Source: Candidatus Sumerlaeota bacterium
Lineage (GTDB): Bacteria > Sumerlaeota > Sumerlaeia > SLMS01 > JAHLLQ01
DNA: 33,311 nt
Assembly: GCA_021772755.1 (NCBI GenBank)
Contig: JAJFLJ010000260.1
Location: forward strand, 1-33,311
Direction of reading: 5' to 3'
Shown: piece by piece, positions 24,207 through 32,935 of the stretch
Layout: every line of letters begins with the position of its first letter
Numbering within the stretch: the first letter of the stretch is position 1
Notes under the pieces: generated by a model
Databases searched by the model: none
What the model saw: only the letters and a program-made list of their open reading frames with translations
What the model was told of the DNA's origin: nothing
Translations under genes and position numbers: made by a program

Positions 24207-25928
24207 TTATTGCAGCAGCAGGCGCCCGTAACCCGTCTGTCCGTCCGGCGTGCTGGCCGTCGCCGCGTAGCCGACTCCCATGTTGGCGACGATCTCGACC
24301 GCCTTGTTGATGGCCTCCATGTCCGCCCCGCCACCCATCATGCCCCCGAAGAGGGGCACGAGCTGGCCGACCGTGCTGGCGACCTGGCGGAAGTTGACCA
24401 CCGAGAGCGTGTTGAACTCCGTCGGAATCCGGCCGGAAGTGGAAGCGGACGCTGCGACGGTCGCCAGCGAGTGCCCGTTCCCGGTGTGCCGCCCGAGCGC
24501 GGCCTTCACGCCGCCGTCCGAGAGCCCCAGCACCCAGTAGCCGTCCGCCGTGATCGTGTGCGTCAGCGACATCGGGATCGGCATGGGGCCGCCCGTGAAC
24601 GGAATCGACCGCAGGCTCGCTCCGTCGTATTGCGTCACCGTGGCCGTCACTGCGGGAGCGCTGGGGTTCATCTGGCGCATCTGCTGCGTCATCATCGCCG
24701 TCAGCTGCTCCTCGAACTTCTGGACGACGGCGGTGGCCTTCGCCGCATCGCGCACCTTGAGAACCGCGAGCGCGTCGAACTTGGGAAGCATCCCACCGGA
24801 AAGGTCGATGTCCTGCACCGCGAGAATCACGTCGGGGCCGAACGCCGGGACGATCTCGGTCTCGAAGTCCAGACCCGTCATCGCCTCGATCTGCTCGCTG
24901 AACGCCTGCATTTGGGCCATCGCGGAGGGATCCCCGCCGGCGGCTTCCTGCGAAAGCTGCATCAGCAGCGGGCCGTCGAGCTGGTTCGACCCTGCGGCGA
25001 AGAGCGGCATTCCGTCCACGAAGGAGAGAACGCCCTTCATCGTCGTCGGTGCGATGTCCAGCACGGCCTTCTCAGCCGGCGTGGGATTCTCCATGCCGGA
25101 GAACCATGCGAGGTCGATCCCCTGCGGCGTGAGGTTCAGCGTCCCCACCGTCGCCCCGGTGGTGATCTTGTCGAATTCCGCCCCCCTCGGCGCATACCGT
25201 GCGGCGACATCCAGCGCCTCGCGTCCATCGAGGTAGAACACCACCTGGCCGGTGCGGTCGCTCACCTTCGAATAGCCCGCCTGAAGCGGGCCGATGGCCT
25301 GCAGCCGATCCGGACCCGTCGAGGAGATCGCGTCCGCCATCGCGGCGGCGCTGTTGGAAAACAGGAAAACGTCCCCCTTGCCGGCGAACTGGACCTCGAG
25401 CTCTTCGTTGCCGGTCACCTCGACGCCGCCGACGGTGGTCGTCGTCAACGCCATGGCCGGACGTCCCGCCGCCGTTCGGTCTGCGCTCGCGCGCTCTTCC
25501 ACGCTCTTGAGGTAATCGACGAGTTTCCCGACGCGCTCCGCCTCGGAGAACTTCGAGACGAGGACGAAGTCCGGATCCGCCTGGTCGTCGGAACGGACGA
25601 CGTAGAGATCGAGACCACGGATCGTCTCGCCGAACAGGTCCTTGGGGCGAAGACCGTAGCCGAGCACCAGTTCCGCCTTGTCCATCTCGAGCACGGCCTC
25701 CTGGAAGTCCGGTTCGTTCTGGAGCGCGGGAAGCTGGAAGAGCGAGTCGATGCTCGCGGAGAGCGGCGTCGCGCTCCACGCCGCCCAAAGACCGTTCATG
25801 TCCGTCACCGTCACCATCGCCTTCACGTTCGAGGGTATGTGCTCCGGGACGGCGACGGACTGGGCGCCGGCGGCCAGAGGTGCGGCGACGAGCAACAGGC
25901 TTGCGGCGGTATAGCGAATGAAGGACAT
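24207..25928 (-). CDS. Secreted DUF3352-like protein
   Basis: 573 residues with a signal peptide (MSFIRYTAASLLLVAAPLAA, then GAQS). The layout resembles DUF3352-type proteins: an opening VPEHIPSNVKAMVTVTDMNG, then repeated alpha/beta segments such as VLGYGLRPKDLFGETIRGLD, KGDVFLFSNSAAAMADAI and YWVLGLSDGGVKAALG. The function of the family is unknown; members are exported, often in organisms with complex envelopes. There is a Met-rich stretch (LTAMMTQQMRQMNP) and a Gly/Met run near the end. The family assignment is from memory and moderately sure. The ATG at 25928 has GGAG eight bases upstream. It is divergent from dxr and ends in a strong terminator, so it is a single-gene transcript. Confidence 0.82.
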   Translation of the reverse strand: MSFIRYTAASLLLVAAPLAAGAQSVAVPEHIPSNVKAMVTVTDMNGLWAAWSATPLSASIDSLFQLPALQNEPDFQEAVLEMDKAELVLGYGLRPKDLFGETIRGLDLYVVRSDDQADPDFVLVSKFSEAERVGKLVDYLKSVEERASADRTAAGRPAMALTTTTVGGVEVTGNEELEVQFAGKGDVFLFSNSAAAMADAISSTGPDRLQAIGPLQAGYSKVSDRTGQVVFYLDGREALDVAARYAPRGAEFDKITTGATVGTLNLTPQGIDLAWFSGMENPTPAEKAVLDIAPTTMKGVLSFVDGMPLFAAGSNQLDGPLLMQLSQEAAGGDPSAMAQMQAFSEQIEAMTGLDFETEIVPAFGPDVILAVQDIDLSGGMLPKFDALAVLKVRDAAKATAVVQKFEEQLTAMMTQQMRQMNPSAPAVTATVTQYDGASLRSIPFTGGPMPIPMSLTHTITADGYWVLGLSDGGVKAALGRHTGNGHSLATVAASASTSGRIPTEFNTLSVVNFRQVASTVGQLVPLFGGMMGGGADMEAINKAVEIVANMGVGYAATASTPDGQTGYGRLLLQ

Positions 25929-25986
25929 GGTTTTCTCCGTATGATCGGGCTGAATTCGAAACGCGGGAACCATTCGCCCCCGCCCG

Positions 25987-25994
25987 TATATACT
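25987..25994. promoter_or_regulatory. AT-rich -10-like box between divergent genes
   Basis: The sequence TATATACT is the only clearly AT-rich block in the 214 bases between the DUF3352-like gene and dxr. On the plus strand it contains TATACT (five of six consensus bases); on the minus strand it reads as TATATA. No convincing -35 box stands at the right distance on either strand, so direction is undecided. Confidence 0.3.
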
Positions 25995-26142
25995 GACAAA
26001 CGAAGCCCGTTATTCGTTCGCCGAGAAATTCTCCCACGTCCTTCCGGAGGACAAGGGGACTTGACCGAAGGCGAAGCGGTTGACTCTGCGGCGGAGCCGG
26101 TGGTGGCTCCCCGCAGCGAATTCCCCTGACGAAGCAGGAGTT

Positions 26143-27333
26143 ATGGACCAAAGACGCCTCGCCATCCTCGGCTCCACCGGCAGCATCGGCACCCAGTCCC
26201 TGGACGTGGTTCGGATGCATTCCGACATGTTGCGGGTCGAGGTCCTCAGCGCGGGGCGGAACGTCGGCCTGCTGCTGGACCAGGTCGCGGAGTTCCGCCC
26301 ATCCGTCGTCCATGTGGGCGATCCGGCCCTGGCGGAGCGCGTCGCCGGCGAGCTGAACGGCTCCGGGATCGCGGTTCTTTCCGGCCCGGAAGGACTCGTC
26401 GAGGCCGCCACGAACTCCGAAGCGGAGATGGTGGTCGTAGCGACGGTCGGGTGGACGGGCGTCGAACCGACGCTGGCGGCGCTGGCGGCCGGCCGAGACG
26501 TGGCCCTCGCCAACAAGGAAGTCCTGGTCTGCGCCGGCGGCCTCGTCCTGGAGGCGGCACGCAAGTCCGGCGCCGCGATCTGGCCCCTGGACAGCGAACA
26601 CAACGCCATCATGCAATGCCTCGGGGCCGGTCGCGCCAGCGCGTCCGCCCCCGTCCGGCGCATCGTTCTGACTTGCAGCGGCGGGCCCTATCTCGATGCC
26701 ACCCCGGGCGAAATCGCCGGTGCCGGCCCCGAGCGCACCCTCGCCCACCCCACCTGGAACATGGGACGCAAGATCACCGTCGACAGCGCCACGCTGATGA
26801 ACAAGGGCTTCGAGGTCATCGAAGCACACCACCTCTTCGACATCCCGCTGGAGAAGATCGAAGTCGTCATCCATCCCCAGTCCATCGTCCACAGCATCGT
26901 GGAATTCGTCGATGGCTCGATGATCGCCCAGATGGGCGTGACCGACATGCGGCTGCCGATCCAGAACGTGCTAACCCAGCCCTACCGGCGGCCCACCACG
27001 CTGGACCCCCTCGATCTCGCGAAGGTCGGGCGGCTGGACTTCGCGAGGCCCGACCTGGAGCGCTTCCCCTGCCTAAGCATGGCGTACGACGCGGCACGGC
27101 GCGGCGGCACGCTGCCCTGCGTCCTCAACGCCGCCAACGAAGTCGCCGTGGCCGCCCACCTGAGGGGACACATCCCCTGTGGCGCCATCCCCCGCGTGAT
27201 CGCCGAGGTTCTCGGTTGCCATGAGAACGAAGAGGCCGACACCCTCTCGGCCCTTCGGCGGGCCGACGGGTGGGCCCGCGAGGAGGCGGAGCGCGCCGTC
27301 GCGGCGTGCGCCGCCGGCTCCCCCCCAACCTGA
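26143..27333 (+). CDS. dxr: 1-deoxy-D-xylulose 5-phosphate reductoisomerase
   Basis: Second step of the MEP isoprenoid pathway: DXP plus NADPH gives methylerythritol phosphate. 396 residues. The NADPH motif GSTGSIG is at 10-16, ALANKE covers 121-126, and metal ligands Asp150 and Glu152 sit in PLDSEHNAI. HPTWNMGRKITVDSATLMNK, GFEVIEAHHLFD and VIHPQSIVHSIVEFVDGSM are textbook. LTCSGGPYLD replaces the usual ASGGPF loop with small changes. The ATG at 26143 has GCAGGAG five bases upstream; a reading from 26080 is an unconserved extension. It is followed after 19 bases by rseP, the common dxr-rseP pairing in bacteria. Confidence 0.97.
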   Translation: MDQRRLAILGSTGSIGTQSLDVVRMHSDMLRVEVLSAGRNVGLLLDQVAEFRPSVVHVGDPALAERVAGELNGSGIAVLSGPEGLVEAATNSEAEMVVVATVGWTGVEPTLAALAAGRDVALANKEVLVCAGGLVLEAARKSGAAIWPLDSEHNAIMQCLGAGRASASAPVRRIVLTCSGGPYLDATPGEIAGAGPERTLAHPTWNMGRKITVDSATLMNKGFEVIEAHHLFDIPLEKIEVVIHPQSIVHSIVEFVDGSMIAQMGVTDMRLPIQNVLTQPYRRPTTLDPLDLAKVGRLDFARPDLERFPCLSMAYDAARRGGTLPCVLNAANEVAVAAHLRGHIPCGAIPRVIAEVLGCHENEEADTLSALRRADGWAREEAERAVAACAAGSPPT

Positions 27334-27352
27334 CCCCACGGACCGCCCGCCC

Positions 27353-28930
27353 ATGGAAATGCTCTTCACGAAAGTCGGAAGTATCCTCATCGGAACTCTC
27401 GGCTTCGTCACGGCCTTCGGCGTCGCCGTCTTCGTTCATGAACTCGGGCACTTTCTCGCCGCCAAGCTCTTCAAGGTCCAGGTCGACCGCTTCGTGATCG
27501 GCTTCGACCGCGAAGCGCTTCCCTTCATGCCCAGGTGCATCTGGGAGAAGCGCATCGGCGAAACCACATACGGCCTTTCGCTCGTTCCTCTCGGCGGCTA
27601 CGTCAAGATGGCCGGCATCGTTCATCCCGACATCGAAAGATACCTCGACGAGGGCGAGAAGAAGCAGAAACCCGATGACGCCGGGGAAGAAGCGGCGGCG
27701 GCGAATGCGGAACAGCCTGCGGACGGGACGCAAACCCCCGCCGTTCGCGACGACACCCTCGCGGGCCAGGCGATGCTCGACCAGGCCGCCCTCTACAAGA
27801 AGCCCTTCTGGCAGAAGACGATCATCTACGGCGCCGGCGTGACCATGAACCTGATTCTCGCCATGGGAATCGTCGCCGCCATCGGCGTGCGCGGCGAACT
27901 GGTCAATCCCCCCTACCCCGCCGTCGTTAGCTGGCTCGCGCCGGATTCGGTCCTCGCCGCGGAATACGACATCCAGCCCGGCGACCGTATCGTCTCGGTC
28001 GACGGCGAACCCGTCGAAACCGACGAGGAGTACTCCGACGCCATTTACGACCCCGTCCCTCGGAACATTCCGCTGGGAGGCTTTCTGACCGCGCTTGCGA
28101 GCATCCCCGACGATTACGTTCGCACCGCGACGATCGTCTTCGAACGCGGGGAAGAGCGCTTCGAGCACACCTTCGACATCGACTTCAACCGCCTGAAGCC
28201 GCGCGACAGGGAACTTCTGAGCTTCACGCCCATGCCCGCGTCCGTCGGCTACGTCCAGCAGTTCAAGCCGGCCCACCGCGCCGGAATCAGGGAAGGCGAC
28301 CTCATCAAGGCCATCGACCGCGAACCCATCGACGACTGGCGGGAGATGGTCTACATCGTGAGCCGGAGCCCCGAAACGGCGCTGGATTTCGAGGTGCTTC
28401 GCGACGGCAAGACCAGGGAATTCGTCATCACGCCGGAGAACAACGCCAAGAACTCCGGCAGCGGCCTCATCGGCATCATGCCGATGGACCCCAACCCCGT
28501 CCGGGAGAAGGAACCTCTCCTTACCGCCATCGCCACCAGCCCGAAGATCGTCGTGAACTACACGATCCGCTACGCGAAGAACCTCGGCAGCCTCTTCGGG
28601 CGCCTCGCCAAGGGACGGATCATGGAGGTGCGCGAGGACCTGGGCGGCCCCGCCGCCATCGCCGGCATGGCGGGCTATCACGCCAACCTGGGGCTCGACC
28701 GCTTCCTGCAGTTCATGCTGATGCTCAACATCGCCCTCGCCGTCATGAACATCCTGCCGCTTCCGATTCTCGACGGAGGCCATATCGTACTCGCCGCCTG
28801 GGAAGGCGTCTTCGGCAAACCGATGTCGCCACGCATCCTCGTCCCCGTCCTGAACGGAGCCGTCTTCCTCCTGCTGGGCTTCGTCGTGCTCGTCACCGTC
28901 AGCGACGTCCTGAAGATGGTCTGGAAGTAG
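27353..28930 (+). CDS. rseP: RseP-type site-2 intramembrane metalloprotease (M50)
   Basis: Membrane zinc protease that cuts anti-sigma factors and remnant signal peptides. 525 residues. HELGH is at 29-33 in the first membrane helix, and the third metal ligand is in NILPLPILDGGH near the C-terminus. Two PDZ-like regions are visible: about 195-290 (DIQPGDRIVSVDGEPVETD) and about 300-380 (AGIREGDLIKAIDREPIDDW). A charged, Glu/Ala-rich stretch of about 50 residues (about 97-150) between the first helix and the next membrane segment is longer than in E. coli RseP, whose total is about 450. No clear ribosome-binding site precedes the ATG at 27353, and an ATG follows at 27359; translation may be coupled to dxr. 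No rseA or sigma-E homolog is present. Confidence 0.95.
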   Translation: MEMLFTKVGSILIGTLGFVTAFGVAVFVHELGHFLAAKLFKVQVDRFVIGFDREALPFMPRCIWEKRIGETTYGLSLVPLGGYVKMAGIVHPDIERYLDEGEKKQKPDDAGEEAAAANAEQPADGTQTPAVRDDTLAGQAMLDQAALYKKPFWQKTIIYGAGVTMNLILAMGIVAAIGVRGELVNPPYPAVVSWLAPDSVLAAEYDIQPGDRIVSVDGEPVETDEEYSDAIYDPVPRNIPLGGFLTALASIPDDYVRTATIVFERGEERFEHTFDIDFNRLKPRDRELLSFTPMPASVGYVQQFKPAHRAGIREGDLIKAIDREPIDDWREMVYIVSRSPETALDFEVLRDGKTREFVITPENNAKNSGSGLIGIMPMDPNPVREKEPLLTAIATSPKIVVNYTIRYAKNLGSLFGRLAKGRIMEVREDLGGPAAIAGMAGYHANLGLDRFLQFMLMLNIALAVMNILPLPILDGGHIVLAAWEGVFGKPMSPRILVPVLNGAVFLLLGFVVLVTVSDVLKMVWK

Positions 28931-28966
28931 GAGCGCGGCGCGGTCACCCCGGAAGGGCGGGCGTTC

Positions 28967-28987
28967 GCTTGGGCGGGACGCCCAAGC
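28967..28987 (+). terminator. Hairpin after rseP, probable terminator
   Basis: GCTTGGGCG (28967-28975) pairs perfectly with CGCCCAAGC (28979-28987) around a GGA triloop, 37 bases past the rseP stop. No U-tract follows, so termination efficiency is uncertain. Confidence 0.5.
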
Positions 28988-29102
28988 CACCCTCGGGGGC
29001 GCCATTCGCCACCCACAACGATCGGCGGACGCGCGGAACGATCGACTACCAGCCACCAGCGTTCAACTCGCCGCTCACCGCTCCCGAAATCACGAAGGGG
29101 CA

Positions 29103-29235
29103 GCGCTCCGGAGGAGCGCAAGCGGGTAGCCCGGGGTCAGGCTCGAAGAGCCGCAGCCCCGGGTTGGGCCGCAGGAAGATTCCGGGCTGGCGCGGTCTTC
29201 GCCGGTTCGGGGCGAGCGCAGCGAGGTCCGAACCG
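29103..29235. repeat. Cluster of nested inverted repeats, REP-like structured element
   Basis: Three hairpin units in a row. First, GCGCTCC (29103-29109) with GGAGCGC (29113-29119). Second, an outer stem CCCGGGG (29130-29136) with CCCCGGG (29157-29163) enclosing GGCTC (29140-29144) with GAGCC (29148-29152). Third, CGGTTCGG (29203-29210) with CCGAACCG (29228-29235). The AGCCCGGGGT and GAGCGCAGCGAG wording resembles dispersed intergenic repeats that I recall from planctomycete- and verrucomicrobia-like genomes. Only one copy is in this window, so dispersal cannot be shown here. Confidence 0.5.
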
Positions 29236-29370
29236 AATCGCGAAGAGCGTGACAGCCCGGCAGCCTCCCCGCCGCTTTTTTCTCTTCCCCCATCGGGTCC
29301 CGGTGGCGTAAGGTGGTCGATTGACCGTGGCAGCCCCCGCGCGAGCCCGAGAACGAAAACGAGAACGACC

Positions 29371-30675
29371 ATGAACACACCCGAACTCATCCGCCGCAAA
29401 CGCGAAGGCAGTACCCTCTCCGAGGACGAGATTCGCTTTCTCGTCGAAGGCTATCTCGCCGGACGGATCGAGGAGTACCAGATCAGCGCCCTGCTCATGG
29501 CCATCTTCTTCCAGGGCATGACCGCCGCCGAAGCCGCGACCCTGACCCGCATCATGATGGCCTCCGGCAGAACATACGACCTTTCCGCCATTCCCGGACC
29601 CAAGTCCGACAAGCATTCCACCGGAGGCGTCGGCGACAAGGTCTCCCTGGTGCTCGCTCCCCTCGTCGCGGCCGCCGGAATCGTCAACCCGATGGTCTCG
29701 GGTCGCGGACTCGGGCACACGGGAGGAACTCTCGACAAGCTCGACGCGATTCCCGGCTACCGCTGGAACCTGACGGAGAGCGAGTTCAAGGCACAGCTCG
29801 AAGCCGTCGGCTGCGCCATCATCGGCCAGACCGACGACTTCGTCCCCGCCGACAAGCGTCTCTACGCGCTGCGCGACGTCACCGCGACGGTCGAATCGAT
29901 CCCGCTGATTTGCGCGTCGATCCTCTCGAAGAAGGCGTCCTCCGGCACCGACTCCCTCGTTATGGACGTCAAGTGCGGCAGCGGCGCGTTCATGGACTCG
30001 CCGAAGAAGGCCCGCGCCCTGGCGGAACAACTCGTCGCCATCGGAACCCAGCTCGGCCTGAAGACCAGCGCTCTCATCACGCAGATGAACCAGCCCCTCG
30101 GCACGACCGTCGGCAACGCCCTCGAAGTGCGCGAGACCATCGACATCCTGAAGGGCGGCGGACCCGCCGACACGCGCGACGTCACCATCGAGCTCGGTGC
30201 CGAAATGCTGGTGCTGGCGGGCGTCTCCCCCACGGAGGAGCAGGCGCGCACGACGCTCTCCGAACTGCTTTCCTCCGGCAGGGCACTCGCGAAGTTCACC
30301 GAATGGATCGAGGCCCAGGGCGGCGATCCGCGCATCGTGGACGATCCGTCGGTTCTCGCCTCCGCGCCCGGTCTCGACATCTTCAAGGCGCCCGCCAGCG
30401 GCGTGGCGCAGAGCATGAACGTGCGCCAGATCGGCGTCGCCGCGAACATGCTCGGCGCGGGGCGCATGAAGACGACGGACGAAGTCGATCCGGCGGTCGG
30501 GCTGGAGGTCTTCGTCAACGTCGGCGACAGGATCGATGCTGGCCAGGAACTCGTCCGTATCCATCACCGCGACGGCAAAGGCCTGGAGGAATGCCGGCGA
30601 CTGCTGGCCGAATCGTTCGTCTTCGGCGAAGAAGCCGCCGCCCCCCTTCCGCTGATCGTCGATCGCGTTCAGTAG
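29371..30675 (+). CDS. deoA: Pyrimidine-nucleoside (thymidine) phosphorylase
   Basis: Phosphorolysis of thymidine or uridine to free base and (deoxy)ribose 1-phosphate, in nucleoside salvage. 434 residues, the usual length. The phosphate-binding KHSTGGVGDK is at 81-90, followed by MVSGRGLGHTGGTLDKLDAI, the full family signature. LYALRDVTATVESIPLICAS and SKKASSGTDSLVMDVK line the active site, and GLKTSALITQMNQPLG continues the pattern. Pdp (broad pyrimidine specificity) and DeoA (thymidine) cannot be told apart with certainty. Together with cytidine deaminase it would complete pyrimidine salvage, although the genes are 13 kb apart. The ATG at 29371 starts the conserved domain; an in-frame reading to 28969 is not conserved. 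It converges on the next minus-strand gene with 16 bases between. Confidence 0.96.
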   Translation: MNTPELIRRKREGSTLSEDEIRFLVEGYLAGRIEEYQISALLMAIFFQGMTAAEAATLTRIMMASGRTYDLSAIPGPKSDKHSTGGVGDKVSLVLAPLVAAAGIVNPMVSGRGLGHTGGTLDKLDAIPGYRWNLTESEFKAQLEAVGCAIIGQTDDFVPADKRLYALRDVTATVESIPLICASILSKKASSGTDSLVMDVKCGSGAFMDSPKKARALAEQLVAIGTQLGLKTSALITQMNQPLGTTVGNALEVRETIDILKGGGPADTRDVTIELGAEMLVLAGVSPTEEQARTTLSELLSSGRALAKFTEWIEAQGGDPRIVDDPSVLASAPGLDIFKAPASGVAQSMNVRQIGVAANMLGAGRMKTTDEVDPAVGLEVFVNVGDRIDAGQELVRIHHRDGKGLEECRRLLAESFVFGEEAAAPLPLIVDRVQ

Positions 30676-30691
30676 AAGCGCGACGCGCGCC

Positions 30692-31429
30692 TCAGCGCTC
30701 CCGCAGACGCGCGGCCACGACCATCTCGTGCCCGAGCGCGAGAGCCTTCGACCGCCGCAGTCGCTCTTCGTCTCCCTTCAGGCATCCGCACAGTTCCGCG
30801 TTCGCCAGCGCACGAACCGCCGCCCCCACGACGTCGCGATCCGCCAGCCCACGCAACGCGTCCGCCGCCCCGTCTCTCCCCGAGCGCAAGTCCAGCATCG
30901 CCTCCACCAGTCGCAGACGGTCCCCCAGGAACGGCACGACGCCCGCCATGCGCGAGGTCCGCGACGCGAAGTGCGAATGAAGCGCACGGGCCTCGTCGTC
31001 GCTTCCCCGAAGAAGCGCCAGCAGCACGCGGTTGTATTGCATCGCAAGGCGCGACTCCACCGGCAGACGGCTCTCGTCGATCGAACGCAACTGGCCTTCT
31101 GCGGCGCCGAAACGTCCGGCATAGACCAGGCCCGTCATGCGGTGCGCGGCGATCGTCTGGAGCGCAGCGCGGGACCTTTCGTCGCGCTCGAACCTGCCGA
31201 CCAGCGCGAAGAACGCTTCGAGGCGTCCGCTTTCCAGCAGTTTCAGAAGCTCCCGCCACCGCGCCGCGTGCCATGCGGCGCGTACGACGCCGACCGCCGC
31301 GACGGCCAGCGCCGACACCGCCAGAATCGCCAGGAACGGCGCCATTTCAGGTCGAAGTTCCAGCGCGATCCACACCGCCGCCAGGGCGATGGCGACGTAC
31401 ACGAACGCGTTCAGGAGCAGTGTGCGCAT
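30692..31429 (-). CDS. Two-TM membrane protein with helical cytosolic domain, unknown function
   Basis: 245 residues, family not recognised. Two N-terminal membrane helices are clear (LNAFVYVAIALAAVWIAL, then FLAILAVSALAVAAVGVV), followed by an Arg- and Ala-rich helical region with TPR-like spacing (LQTIAAHRMTGLVYAGRFGA, LAMQYNRVLLALLRGSDDEA). There is no enzyme motif. The ATG at 31429 has GGGAGG eight bases upstream, a strong start. It follows tyrS by 67 bases on the same strand, with an imperfect hairpin between them, so cotranscription is possible. Confidence 0.85.
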   Translation of the reverse strand: MRTLLLNAFVYVAIALAAVWIALELRPEMAPFLAILAVSALAVAAVGVVRAAWHAARWRELLKLLESGRLEAFFALVGRFERDERSRAALQTIAAHRMTGLVYAGRFGAAEGQLRSIDESRLPVESRLAMQYNRVLLALLRGSDDEARALHSHFASRTSRMAGVVPFLGDRLRLVEAMLDLRSGRDGAADALRGLADRDVVGAAVRALANAELCGCLKGDEERLRRSKALALGHEMVVAARLRER

Positions 31430-31496
31430 GGAGAAGCCTCCCGTGTAGGACGAACGGAAGGCGCGAAACGCCGAGCGTTCCCGCCCGCAGGCGGAA

Positions 31497-32771
31497 CTAT
31501 TCCGCCCGGACCAGGCAGTAGCGCTTCTTGCCGGCGCGAAGGATCATCATGCTGTCGCTGGCGAGATCCGCGGCGGTGACGGTCCGCTTGTCGGCGCCGA
31601 CGGGTTCGTTGTTGATGTAGAAGCCCCCCTGGGCGAGCGTCTTGCGCGCCTCGCTCTTGCTGCCGGAGAGCTTCGCCGTCACGAAGAGGTCGAACGTCGA
31701 GATGCCGGCGTCGAGATCGCCGCGCGCGATGGCGACCGACGGAACGTCGGGAAAGAGCTCTCGCAGCCTCGCGTCGCTCAGGTCCTTCAGCGAACCGCCG
31801 AAGAGCGCCTCCGCCGCGTCGCGCGCCTTTCGGGCCTCTTCGCTGCCGTGCACCATCGCGGTCACTTCGAACGCCAGGCGCTTCTGCGCGTCGCGCTTGT
31901 CGGGCGACTGCGCGTGGGCCGCGACCAGATCGTCGATCTCGGCCACCGGCAGGAGCGTGAAGAGCTTCAGGAACCGGTCGACGTCGCGGTCCTCCACGCG
32001 GATCCAGTACTGGTAGAATTCGTAGACCGGCGTCTTCGCGGGGCTGAGGTACACGGCGCCCTCCGCCGTCTTGCCGAGCTTCTCGCCCGTGGACGTCGTG
32101 ATCAGCGGGAACGTCAGCCCGTACGCCGGCTTGCGCAGCGTGCGGCGGATCAGCTCGATGCCGGCGGTGATGTTGCCCCACTGGTCCGCGCCGCCCACCT
32201 GCACCTCGCAGTCCATCGTCTCCCGCAAGTGGCGGAAGTCCTGGGCCTGCAGCAGCATGTAGCTGAATTCCGTGAAGGAAATGCCGGCGTCGCTGTCGAT
32301 GCGCGCGCGCACGCTTTCCTTGCCGAGCATCTCGCCGATGCGGAAGTGCTTTCCCGTGTCGCGCAGGAACTCGATGAAGCCGACTTCGCGGAACCAGTCC
32401 ATGTTGTCGACGATGGCCGCAGCCGCGTCGCCGTCGAAGTCCAGAAAATGCTCGAACTGCCGGCGCTGCGCCGCCATGTTGAGCGCGACCTGCTCGGTGG
32501 TCTGGAGATTGCGCTCGGCGCTCTTGCCGCTGGGGTCGCCGATCATCCCCGTCGCCCCGCCCATCACGACGACGGGGCGGTGCCCGGCGCGCTGGAAATG
32601 CATGAACGCCATCAGGCAGACCATGTTGCCGATGGTCAGACTGTCGGAGGTCGGGTCGAATCCGCAGTACAGACGCACGGACTTGCGCCCGGTCAGTTCC
32701 CGAAACCCCTCGGTGTCGGTGCAGTCCTGGACGAATCCCCGTTCGGAGAGAATCTGGTAGATGTCGGTCAT
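31497..32771 (-). CDS. tyrS: Tyrosyl-tRNA synthetase with altered HIGH motif
   Basis: Class I synthetase that charges tRNA-Tyr. 424 residues, normal length. The fold signals GGATGMIGDPSGKSAERN, MLLQAQDF, VQVGGADQWGNITAG and the KMSKS-equivalent KLGKT (231-235) are all present, and a C-terminal S4 RNA-binding domain covers about 360-424. The HIGH signature reads TIGN at 46-49 (DSLTIGNM), replacing both His. Thr in the first position occurs, from memory, in some TyrRS branches; both changes together are unusual. Start: the ATG at 32771, where the conserved sequence begins; the frame runs on to 32882 with unconserved residues. No clear ribosome-binding site. It is divergent from the secreted protein at 32936. 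Confidence 0.95.
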   Translation of the reverse strand: MTDIYQILSERGFVQDCTDTEGFRELTGRKSVRLYCGFDPTSDSLTIGNMVCLMAFMHFQRAGHRPVVVMGGATGMIGDPSGKSAERNLQTTEQVALNMAAQRRQFEHFLDFDGDAAAAIVDNMDWFREVGFIEFLRDTGKHFRIGEMLGKESVRARIDSDAGISFTEFSYMLLQAQDFRHLRETMDCEVQVGGADQWGNITAGIELIRRTLRKPAYGLTFPLITTSTGEKLGKTAEGAVYLSPAKTPVYEFYQYWIRVEDRDVDRFLKLFTLLPVAEIDDLVAAHAQSPDKRDAQKRLAFEVTAMVHGSEEARKARDAAEALFGGSLKDLSDARLRELFPDVPSVAIARGDLDAGISTFDLFVTAKLSGSKSEARKTLAQGGFYINNEPVGADKRTVTAADLASDSMMILRAGKKRYCLVRAE

Positions 32772-32935
32772 GTTTTCGTCGGCTCGCTGCGGGAGGGGAG
32801 CGAACGCGTCGCCCCGCCCCGGCGGAGTGTCAACGGGAAGGGGAGGTTTGGCGTTGCTCCGGTGCCGGGAGGTCGGCGGCAATCCCCGGTTGCAACATTA
32901 GGGAACTCATCGCCGAACACGGGTGGAACGATACC

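Larger units (their letters stand above)
28931..29370. other. 440-base intergenic region with hairpins and a structured element
   Basis: No gene supported: the open frame here is an unconserved upstream extension of the nucleoside phosphorylase. It holds a hairpin after rseP, a cluster of inverted repeats at 29103-29235, and a T-run (TTTTTT at 29276-29281). It ends with a purine-rich stretch (GAGAACGAAAACGAGAACG) just before the next start that may serve as a loose ribosome-binding region. Confidence 0.6.
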
